A stretch of DNA of 64,000 nucleotides from Halobacteriales archaeon (lineage in GTDB: Archaea > Halobacteriota > Halobacteria > Halobacteriales > SKSH01): NCBI GenBank assembly GCA_007118145.1, contig SKSD01000030.1, positions 1-64,000 of the forward strand, in the 5' to 3' direction. Each line of letters begins with the position of its first letter. Position 1 is the stretch's first letter. The notes under the pieces are model-generated. The model was not told the DNA's origin. It ran no database searches and was given only the letters and a program-made list of their open reading frames with translations. Shown piece by piece: positions 45,235-52,906 of this stretch. A program made the translations under genes and the position numbers.

Positions 45235-48200
45235 ATGACAGCACACGATCCTACCACACACAACGTTTCAGACAGGGGAAGGCTTGAGGAACGAACAACC
45301 GAGCATGTCGACCGACGCTTTGAGGATACCCCACTAACGCGGCGGCGATTCGCGATACTGGCAGGTACCATCGGCGGTGCGTTGGCGTTGCCTGGCAATG
45401 CGTACGCAGATATCGAGTCGGGCAAGATGACTGAGGAATACGAGTTCATTGTCAACCATACTCCTGATGACTTCGCCGTATCGACGGTGATCGAGTTCAC
45501 CAGTATCCTGGGTATCGCCGATCTCAAAGACCTCGGCATCGAGGTGGATGACGATTGGACGCTCGATGAGCCACCAGCAGCATACGCACAATTGACGACG
45601 AGTCAGGTCGAGGATGTTGTCGAACTTCCGACCGCTGAAACGCTCAGTTGGGCTCCTGGGTCGAACCCATTCTGGCGCCTTGGACAGTATCCATTCGGGG
45701 TGTTCCCAGCACCGTACCGCTCGGTCGACTTCATCCATTACGAGCAGATGATCTCGGGGATGGAGTATCTCGGGGCAGAGCACCCCGAGATGCTCAAATT
45801 CTACGCTCTGGCAGACGAAGACAATCCACACGATGTCGTCTATGACCGGAGTCCGGGTCATAACAACAACCTCACCGATCGACACGATCCAAAGGATATC
45901 CACGTCGCCGAGTTGACGAAACCACCCGATGGCTACGACACCCTCGAAGAGTTCAGGGACTCGAAGCAATTCGCCGAGCGCCAGAAGGTGATGTACGAGG
46001 CGTCCATCCACGGTCTCGAACGGGCTGGTCCCGAGGCCTGTTATCGCTTCATCGAGCGCATCCTCACCGGTAGAGAGATCGAGTTCGAGCAGTTGCTCGA
46101 TGAGTGCGTCCTCATCATCCTCTCTGTCAATCCCGACGGGTGGGTCGCCCGTGACCCCCAATACGACAGCGGGTGGCAGGTCACCGGGGAGGGCCGGGAC
46201 GACCTTCGCTTTCCTGCCTGGCCCCAGTACGAGCGGGGCAATGCGCAGGTGTTCGATACCAACCGACAGTACCCAACCGTCGGTTGGGTCAATCCGGGTT
46301 ATCACCCGGGAGAACCGGACGAAGACCGGTGGGCCGAGGACAATCCCCACGACATCATCAACATGGTTCCGGATGCCATGGGGACGGTCGAGCACTTTCG
46401 CCAGTACGACAATCTCACCCACGGCGCTGACCTTCACGCGATGTTGTGGAACTCTGACTTCATCCTCGGCCTCATCAACCAGATCGAGTACACGCAAGAC
46501 GAATTCCATGACCTCTATGAGATGAACCACGTCCTCGAACAGAGCCTCGAGGCAAAGATGGACGAGTGGGAGTCACTCGCCGATATTCAGCATGAGGCGG
46601 CGGACGACTTCAACGTCGACCTGTTGGGGTTTCCAGTGCTTCCAGAGACGGCATACGACTACTCGACCATCTGGGACACGATCGGTTACACCGTCACCGG
46701 TGCACTCATCGGCTTCATGGGGGCAGCCGAGGAGCGAGGCGGCCTTGACGTGACGACGATGGCCTTCGAGATGGCATTCAGTCACATGGTGGGCGGGAAC
46801 AAGTGGGAACCCGTCCTCGGTGAGTGGTGGGTTGAGGGTTACATGGAGGCGATGCGGACGATGACGGACTACGCGTTGCGTGACGTGGATTCCGAGGTCG
46901 CGACCCCCGATGGAACGGTCGAGACGGTCGCATTTGTGACGAGTGACACGGTCATCCGGTCATCAGACGACCTCGAGTTCCTTCAGGAGGATCCTGACAA
47001 CGAGGAGACCAACGCCGTCATGACTCACGACCATCAGCAACTGGAGGTGGCAGCAGAATCGGTCGAGACCACGACCGTGGACGTTGCCTCGAACCTGCAC
47101 ACGCTATCCATCCAGCCACACGCTGAGCAGGCGCTGGCTGACGTGGTCCTCAGAGATCCCGATGGTGCAGAGGTACGGGCATACCGCCCGTCTGATACCG
47201 GTGGTGAGGCGCACCACGACTACGAACCGTTCGTTGTCCGCGAACCCGTAGGTGGTACCTGGACGGTCGAGGTGACGAGTCTGATGGCCGAGCACCCGGT
47301 CCAGATGGACCTCCACGTCGGGACGCTCCAGTCCGACTACGAACACCCAGACCCACGTGACGCCCTTGGCTTCGAACAGGAGGCATACGAGGTCTCACCG
47401 CTCGTGTTCTTCGATGAGTTCGCGGCTGACAACGACCTCGTCGAGACCGTTGGGTTGACCCCAGAGGAGGTCTCCACCGAAGGGATTGACGCAGACCACC
47501 TCGTGGTCATCCACGACGACCGTGGTGAAGACCCGGTGGGATACGTGGATGCCATCGATGCCTTCGTCGATGCTGGAGGGAACCTCGTCGTGACAGACAC
47601 CGGGGTGCACCTCCTCGGGGCACTCGAGTCAGTCGATGGCATCTCCAGCGACGACATCAGCGACGAGACCTTCGGGGTCAGCCATCTCGAAGAGCGTGTC
47701 GAGGACCACCCACTGCTCGTTGATACTCGGCCGATCCAGCGCATGACCTGGAAGGTCGCGCCGCTTGGCTACCCATACGCCAACGACGCCCCGATGACAC
47801 TCGTCGACGACGATGCCTTCATCACGGCCGGGGGTACCGTCGCCGGGTTGACCGATGACCATGTCAGCGCTGGCTCGATCTTCACCGACGACGAGGCTTG
47901 GCAGGGTATCCACGTCATCGGCGGGCTGTTGCCGCCGGCTACCCAGCGGGAGCTGCATCCCTTCGGACTCAAGAACTACGTGATGGCCTACTTCGGCCTG
48001 ACCGTCCTGATCAACGCCCTCGGGATGGAGCAACATCGCTTTGTCGACGGTGAGCTCGTCCGGGTCATCGGGGATACCGGAAAGGAACCGATCACCCCAG
48101 ACCTCACGGTCATCGGTGACCGTGATGGCTCTGGCAGCGTCTTCACCGGTGGCCAGACCAACCGGACGGAGCTGGACGTCGAGGTGGTGACACCACCTGA

Positions 48201-48516
48201 GGAGACGGTTCTTGTCCGCGATCACGTTCCTGAGGACTGGGATGTTGACGAGGAGTTCGGGGATGTCGAGGCGACGACGCCGTCGATGTCCGGTGGGACG
48301 TGGGTCTACTTCGGCCTCGACGACCCTCAGGGTGATTATGCTGACCTCACCCACTTCGCCCAGGCACCAGACGACCTGCTCGAGTCGGGTACCTACACGT
48401 TCGGACCGATTGAGGTAACGACGGATACCGAAGCTGATGGTACACTGATCGACCGCGACTGGCAAGCGATCGAGGGCAACGATCTGTCCGTGACGGTCCT
48501 CGGATTACACACTTGA
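45235..48516 (+). CDS. Tat-exported M14 zinc carboxypeptidase, multidomain
   Basis: A 1093-residue exported metallopeptidase. The Tat signal is at about 35-55 (TRRRFAILAGTIGGALALPGNAYA, N-terminal region long). The zinc ligands H259-x-x-E262 (ASIHGLERAG) and H401 (ADLHAML) fit the M14 pattern, with LILSVNPDGW as the usual strand between them. After the catalytic domain come a beta domain near 640-700 (ADVVLRDPDGAEVR, GGTWTVEVTS) resembling the P-type or PPC fold, a Rossmann-like region at about 720-870, and the shared C-terminal module from residue about 959. Extra length compared with carboxypeptidase A (about 310 residues) is due to these. Lies 41 nt after the S8 gene. Confidence 0.88.
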   Translation: MTAHDPTTHNVSDRGRLEERTTEHVDRRFEDTPLTRRRFAILAGTIGGALALPGNAYADIESGKMTEEYEFIVNHTPDDFAVSTVIEFTSILGIADLKDLGIEVDDDWTLDEPPAAYAQLTTSQVEDVVELPTAETLSWAPGSNPFWRLGQYPFGVFPAPYRSVDFIHYEQMISGMEYLGAEHPEMLKFYALADEDNPHDVVYDRSPGHNNNLTDRHDPKDIHVAELTKPPDGYDTLEEFRDSKQFAERQKVMYEASIHGLERAGPEACYRFIERILTGREIEFEQLLDECVLIILSVNPDGWVARDPQYDSGWQVTGEGRDDLRFPAWPQYERGNAQVFDTNRQYPTVGWVNPGYHPGEPDEDRWAEDNPHDIINMVPDAMGTVEHFRQYDNLTHGADLHAMLWNSDFILGLINQIEYTQDEFHDLYEMNHVLEQSLEAKMDEWESLADIQHEAADDFNVDLLGFPVLPETAYDYSTIWDTIGYTVTGALIGFMGAAEERGGLDVTTMAFEMAFSHMVGGNKWEPVLGEWWVEGYMEAMRTMTDYALRDVDSEVATPDGTVETVAFVTSDTVIRSSDDLEFLQEDPDNEETNAVMTHDHQQLEVAAESVETTTVDVASNLHTLSIQPHAEQALADVVLRDPDGAEVRAYRPSDTGGEAHHDYEPFVVREPVGGTWTVEVTSLMAEHPVQMDLHVGTLQSDYEHPDPRDALGFEQEAYEVSPLVFFDEFAADNDLVETVGLTPEEVSTEGIDADHLVVIHDDRGEDPVGYVDAIDAFVDAGGNLVVTDTGVHLLGALESVDGISSDDISDETFGVSHLEERVEDHPLLVDTRPIQRMTWKVAPLGYPYANDAPMTLVDDDAFITAGGTVAGLTDDHVSAGSIFTDDEAWQGIHVIGGLLPPATQRELHPFGLKNYVMAYFGLTVLINALGMEQHRFVDGELVRVIGDTGKEPITPDLTVIGDRDGSGSVFTGGQTNRTELDVEVVTPPEETVLVRDHVPEDWDVDEEFGDVEATTPSMSGGTWVYFGLDDPQGDYADLTHFAQAPDDLLESGTYTFGPIEVTTDTEADGTLIDRDWQAIEGNDLSVTVLGLHT
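48110..48513 (+). repeat. Shared C-terminal module, copy 2 (in the M14 carboxypeptidase)
   Basis: From about GDRDGSGSVFTGGQTN, through ETVLVRDHVPEDWDVDEEF, TPSMSGGTWVYFGLDDP, to SGTYTFGPIEVTTDT. It is the closest relative of copy 1: GSVFTGGQT, DEEFGD, EATTP and YTFGPI are identical or nearly so. Confidence 0.8.
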
Positions 48517-48541
48517 TTTACATCACCCACACAACACTTCA

Positions 48542-50050
48542 ATGACACGAACTGACCCGACGACACGAAGCGTATCGAACAGACGACGATTCCTCAGACT
48601 CATCGGTGTCACCGGTGCCGGTGGTCTCACCCTTGGTGCCACCCTCCCCGGCGCTAGCGGGTTCGTCGAGGATGAACTGTACGAGGTGATCATCGTCTTC
48701 GAATCAGCTGATGACGTCGACCTGTTGTTCGACCTCGATCTTGAGACCGGGGTGTACGAGTACGAGATGCTCCCCTTCGCATACACGATGCTCACCGGTG
48801 CGCAGATCGACACGGTCGTGACCTGGCCAGAGGTGCTCCGTGTCGCAGAGAACGAACAGCTGCAGTGGGAGCATGACGACGCCCGTGCGGATACCAGGGC
48901 CAACGACGTACAGGCCGGGGAGGGATTGGACTCGCCGTATACAGGTGAGAACGTTCATGTGGCTGTCGTTGACACCGGTATCGATCCATTGCATCCAGAT
49001 CTGGCCGGCAACATCGAGGGCCACTGGCAGTGGGTCGGCGATCCGCTATCAGATCCTCAGGGGACTGTCTGGATCGAGGCAGGCGATGTCAACACCGACG
49101 ATAACGGACACGGCACCCACTGTGCGGGCAGTATCACCGCAACCGGGACACAAAGCGATGGTGAGTTCCGTGGGATGGCACCGGAGACGAGTATCACGGC
49201 CTACTCTGTGAACATCACAGTGTCGATCGACAAGGCCATCGCAGCGTATGATCATATGATGCAACTTCAGGAAGCAGGCGATCACGAGATTCACATCGCC
49301 TCGAACTCGTGGGGTGCCGGTCCCGGTGAGTTCGACCCGTACGACCCGTTCAATGTCGCCGCATGGAAGGCCCACGAGATGGGCATCCTCACGACGTTCT
49401 CCGCTGGGAACGACGGCGAGGCGTGTGAGACAGAGCTCGGACTCAACTGCTGGACGGAGTTCGACACCCTCGGGCATCGAAAACAGGCACCGTACGTACT
49501 GAGCGTCGCTGCCACGCATGCAGATCAGTCTCTGGCGTGGTTCTCCTCCAGAGGTGCCAAGGACCTGAATCACGATCGAGAGGAGGCTTACCAGAACATG
49601 GTGAAGTTCTATTCTGGCGTCCCTGAGGACGAGATCGATGGCCCACTCGGGCTGTACCGACCGGCCGTCGGGGCCAAGGGTGCAAGCCTGATGAGCACGC
49701 TCAACCCCGCCCATCCGTTACAGGCGGTCGAATCGGATACCGAGGTGTGGTACGGTCGGCTATCTGGAACGAGCATGTCGAACCCGACCGTCGCAGGCTG
49801 TGCAGCATTGCTCATCGATGCATATATCGAGAACGTCGGCGAGGTACCGGACCCGATGGCGGTAATCAACACCATCGAGGCAACGGCTGACCCACATGCC
49901 ACCGACGGACTGGAGGATCCAGACGGAACTGCGACGTACACGGTGATGAACATGGGGACAGGCTATGTCGATGCACTCGCGGCGACACAGCGAGCTGAGA
50001 ACGGTGACCTGGCTGACTTCGATGAGGTGGAACTCCTCCCAGGTGACTGA
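48542..50050 (+). CDS. Tat-exported subtilase (S8)
   Basis: A 502-residue halolysin-type serine protease of normal layout. Tat signal SNRRRFLRLIGVTGAGGLTLG; a propeptide of I9 type at about 40-115 (YEVIIVFESADDVDLLFDLD). The catalytic triad is D144 (AVVDTGIDPLHPDL), H190 (NGHGTHCAGSI) and S411 (GTSMSNPTVAGCA), with oxyanion N in FSAGNDGEACE. Cysteines near 193 and in GEACETELGLNC could form disulfides or bind metal. It has no shared C-terminal module, unlike its neighbours. It is 25 nt after the M14 gene and 3 nt before the LVIVD gene. Confidence 0.9.
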   Translation: MTRTDPTTRSVSNRRRFLRLIGVTGAGGLTLGATLPGASGFVEDELYEVIIVFESADDVDLLFDLDLETGVYEYEMLPFAYTMLTGAQIDTVVTWPEVLRVAENEQLQWEHDDARADTRANDVQAGEGLDSPYTGENVHVAVVDTGIDPLHPDLAGNIEGHWQWVGDPLSDPQGTVWIEAGDVNTDDNGHGTHCAGSITATGTQSDGEFRGMAPETSITAYSVNITVSIDKAIAAYDHMMQLQEAGDHEIHIASNSWGAGPGEFDPYDPFNVAAWKAHEMGILTTFSAGNDGEACETELGLNCWTEFDTLGHRKQAPYVLSVAATHADQSLAWFSSRGAKDLNHDREEAYQNMVKFYSGVPEDEIDGPLGLYRPAVGAKGASLMSTLNPAHPLQAVESDTEVWYGRLSGTSMSNPTVAGCAALLIDAYIENVGEVPDPMAVINTIEATADPHATDGLEDPDGTATYTVMNMGTGYVDALAATQRAENGDLADFDEVELLPGD

Positions 50051-50053
50051 ACG

Positions 50054-52153
50054 ATGTTCAAAAGCGACACCGATCGATGTGAACGTATCGCCATGATTAC
50101 CAGACGCTCGGCGTTGAAGGTCGCCGGTGGAGCGATCGGGCTCTCACTCGTGGTCGGCTCAGCGACCGGTCACAAGTACACGACCGATGGCCCCCTTGGC
50201 GAGCAGTTCGACGGCAATCGACCACAATCGACAGCGGGCACCGAGATCGTCGGTTATCACAGTGGGGGTGGTATCGGTTCTGAAGCAATATCGGGGTCAC
50301 CTGGCGACCCTCACTGGGGTGCGTTCACCGAGCTCCGCGTGCATGACGATATCGCCGTCCAGAGCGTCTTCTCCTCACGTGGTGAAACACCCGGTCGGGG
50401 CATGATGGTGCTTGACATCGGTGACTACTCACGTGCCACGAGCTCGGCTACACTTGATACCGCCAGCCTCACCGTCCTGTCCTATTATGGCAATGACAAC
50501 GGTGCGTCGGCGTGTATGGACGTCAAGCTCTCCGATGACGGCAAGTACGCCTTCATCTCGAAACAGCCGCTGACAGCGTTGTTTGACGAGGCAGAACTCC
50601 ACTTCGATATTGATGACGATGCCGACAGCGGTGGTGGCGATGGAGCCGCCCTCGAGGTGGTCGACCTGAGCGACCCGGGCAATCCCGAGTTGGTAACGCA
50701 GTCGTCACTGTCGATCTGGGCACTGGGGCCACACAACGCATGGTATCACCAGATAGCCGGCGAGGAGTACGTCTTCACCGTCCATGGCGAGGATGGCCTC
50801 ACTGGTGGTATCAACGTGTTCCGATTCGACCGCGACCTCTCTACGCTAGAGCACGTCAACTGGTGGAACTTCTCGGCCGAACTCGCCCAACCGGAGACGG
50901 AGATCGACACGGCCGGTGGCGAGTACTATGCCCATGATATCGTCGTCCAGGATGACCCGCGCTTCGGTACGCCGGTCGCCTATCTTGCGAACTGGGATGC
51001 CGGGACGAGGGTTCTCGATGTCTCCGACCCGACCGATATCGAGGAGATCGGACTGTTCGAGATGGAACGGTCACACCACACGGTACCGGCGCCGACACTG
51101 CTCAACGGCAAGCGGGTCTTCATCGCCGGGCATGAGAATCCGTCCGGTGGTGCGGGCTGGGTCCGCAATGAGGGCGAGTCAGGTCACTATTACCTCGTGG
51201 ACGCAGATCCACTCGATTCCGTCCTGAGTGACGATACAGACGAGCCCGTCTACCTCGGTATCTCGTCAACCATCCATGACGACGGGGTCGTTCCGGGCAC
51301 CCGCGAACCATCCGAGATGTACGATGATGTATCCGCGACGACAGAACTCGATCACTGGATCCTCTTCGAGGATGTCACCCAGACCTTCGACGAGACCCCA
51401 GGGTTCGAACAGGAGGCTACTGCCGATGATTGGGAGTATGAGGGCTTCGATGACTTCAATCTCAGCAGTCACAACATCGATATCGATCACCAGGGGTTCG
51501 TCACCGTGGGTCACTACCACGCTGGCACGAGATTCTTACAGATTACGGATGGGTTTTCCCTCGAATCGATCGGTTACAGTCGTGTGGGTGAGGATGTCCC
51601 CGAGGAATCGACCATGATGGCTCTTACCTCTGGGACGCCGTTTCACTGGTGTGCGGTGATGAGAAACGGCGTCACGTTCGCTGGAGGGATTAATGCCGGA
51701 CCACAGGCCATTGTCCACGATGACATCACCGTCGGCGAGGATACCCCCGTTGATGCAACCATCGAGCGCGAGGCTGATGCCTCGCTGTTTACCGCCGGCC
51801 AGACGAGTCAGGTGAAGATTCACGTCGATGCTGACGAACCGGTGCGGATACGAGACCGGTTACCAGCGGCGTGGGTCGTCGAGGAGGAACATGGCGACGT
51901 GGCCTCCATCGACACGATTGGCGATGGCTTTCGTCAGGTCATCACGCTCGACGAGACGATCGAGGAGGGTACCTTGCGTTATTACGTCACCGTTCCGGAG
52001 AACCTCCTCGAGACCTTCACGATCGGTCCGGTCGAGTTCGCCAGACCGACGGTCACCTCGACCTACGGTGGTGGCATCTCGACGAACAACTACCTGTGGC
52101 GGAAGGTGAACGCCGAGACGGTCACGAAGACGGTCGTCGGTGCTTCCCTCTGA
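50054..52153 (+). CDS. Tat-exported LVIVD-repeat beta-propeller protein
   Basis: A 699-residue secreted protein. The Tat signal is MITRRSALKVAGGAIGLSLV; the start at 50054 is favoured because AGGTGA 8-9 nt upstream is Shine-Dalgarno-like, although an ATG at 50093 gives a shorter n-region. The body has LVIVD-type repeats (GMMVLDIGDYSRATSS, LEVVDLSDPGNPELV, TRVLDVSDPTDIEEIGLF, RFLQITDGFSLESIGY), typical of a beta-propeller. The C-terminal about 130 residues are a diverged copy of the module found in the S8 and M14 genes (READASLFTAGQT, VRIRDRLPAAWVV, FTIGPVEF). The enzymatic role is unknown; it may organise or regulate the proteases. Confidence 0.8.
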   Translation: MFKSDTDRCERIAMITRRSALKVAGGAIGLSLVVGSATGHKYTTDGPLGEQFDGNRPQSTAGTEIVGYHSGGGIGSEAISGSPGDPHWGAFTELRVHDDIAVQSVFSSRGETPGRGMMVLDIGDYSRATSSATLDTASLTVLSYYGNDNGASACMDVKLSDDGKYAFISKQPLTALFDEAELHFDIDDDADSGGGDGAALEVVDLSDPGNPELVTQSSLSIWALGPHNAWYHQIAGEEYVFTVHGEDGLTGGINVFRFDRDLSTLEHVNWWNFSAELAQPETEIDTAGGEYYAHDIVVQDDPRFGTPVAYLANWDAGTRVLDVSDPTDIEEIGLFEMERSHHTVPAPTLLNGKRVFIAGHENPSGGAGWVRNEGESGHYYLVDADPLDSVLSDDTDEPVYLGISSTIHDDGVVPGTREPSEMYDDVSATTELDHWILFEDVTQTFDETPGFEQEATADDWEYEGFDDFNLSSHNIDIDHQGFVTVGHYHAGTRFLQITDGFSLESIGYSRVGEDVPEESTMMALTSGTPFHWCAVMRNGVTFAGGINAGPQAIVHDDITVGEDTPVDATIEREADASLFTAGQTSQVKIHVDADEPVRIRDRLPAAWVVEEEHGDVASIDTIGDGFRQVITLDETIEEGTLRYYVTVPENLLETFTIGPVEFARPTVTSTYGGGISTNNYLWRKVNAETVTKTVVGASL
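51748..52150 (+). repeat. Shared C-terminal module, copy 3 (in the LVIVD protein)
   Basis: A diverged copy: SLFTAGQTS, then a strand VRIRDRLPAAWVVEEEHGD, then ETFTIGPVEF. It keeps the G-x-T-(I/V)-G-P core, and RDR/RDH, W and the acidic EEE are in the same order as in copies 1 and 2. Confidence 0.65.
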
Positions 52154-52184
52154 CGTCCTCACTGGTCGATCGGCCCGGAAACCA

Positions 52185-52757
52185 TCAGGATGTCGATGTC
52201 TCCACGGTCAACCTCCAAAGTGACCGCTGCAACTCGATGAACGTGATGTTGAGGCGGTCGGCCACGGTGGTACACACCTCGAGATACGTGCAGTAATCCG
52301 AGGGTCTGACCTTTTTGGGATATGCCTCATTGATTTCACCGACGCCCTCGAGCGCGTGCCACTCACGCCCACCCATGACGATATCGCGTGTCGGGTCGAT
52401 GAAGTACAACATCCCAGAGGCGACCGGGATGTCGATCCCGTCAAGCGTATGGACCTGTGCGACACGCTCGGCAGGGTCGTCGATATCGATGACAGACTCG
52501 AGTGTCGCCCGGATGGTGGCCCATTCGTTCGATCGGTAGGCGCGCTCGGCATCCCTGGCGCGAGCGTTGTACGTCGAGGTGAGGAACCGGCGGTAGTACC
52601 ACCGCACCAACCACTCCACATCCTTCCACGAGAGGGTGCCCTCCCGCACCGCCTCGGGCATCGTCTCGAGGCGTTCCTGCTCGACCAGGTAGAACGCCTC
52701 GGTCCGCTCGTAGTCACGGTTGAGTTCTTCAACAACCGTTCGCGTCAGCGTTGTCAC
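52185..52757 (-). CDS. Hypothetical haloarchaeal protein
   Basis: A 190-residue helical, charged protein. I choose the GTG at 52757 because it overlaps the TGA of the small ORF before it; an ATG-type start at 52799 would extend over that ORF. Recurrent segments are REGTLSWKDVEWLVRWYYRRF, ATIRATLESVIDI and GMLYFIDPTRDIVMGGREWHALEGVGE. No known motif. It converges with the exoprotease cluster and is divergent from formate dehydrogenase. Confidence 0.6.
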   Translation of the reverse strand: MTTLTRTVVEELNRDYERTEAFYLVEQERLETMPEAVREGTLSWKDVEWLVRWYYRRFLTSTYNARARDAERAYRSNEWATIRATLESVIDIDDPAERVAQVHTLDGIDIPVASGMLYFIDPTRDIVMGGREWHALEGVGEINEAYPKKVRPSDYCTYLEVCTTVADRLNITFIELQRSLWRLTVETSTS

Positions 52758-52846
52758 AGGGGGGATACTTCTCGGTCGGGGTTGATGAACGCCACGCACA
52801 TCCCGGGGTGAGACCCGCCGAGGCCGAGGGTGACATCGTAGACCAT
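52754..52846 (-). CDS. Very small candidate protein (30 residues)
   Basis: Read from ATG 52846 (or 52861) to TGA 52756-52754: begins MVYDVTLGLGGSHPGMC, ends REVSPL. Of its codons, most end in G or C, like real genes in this window, and its stop overlaps the GTG start of the 190-residue gene, as in a coupled pair. No function can be given. It is short enough that chance is not excluded. Confidence 0.4.
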   Translation of the reverse strand: MVYDVTLGLGGSHPGMCVAFINPDREVSPL

Positions 52847-52906
52847 GTCAGAAAGATACATGCAGCCATGAGACCTACCCCCGACAGTTAGGGGTCAGAT
52901 TCCATT

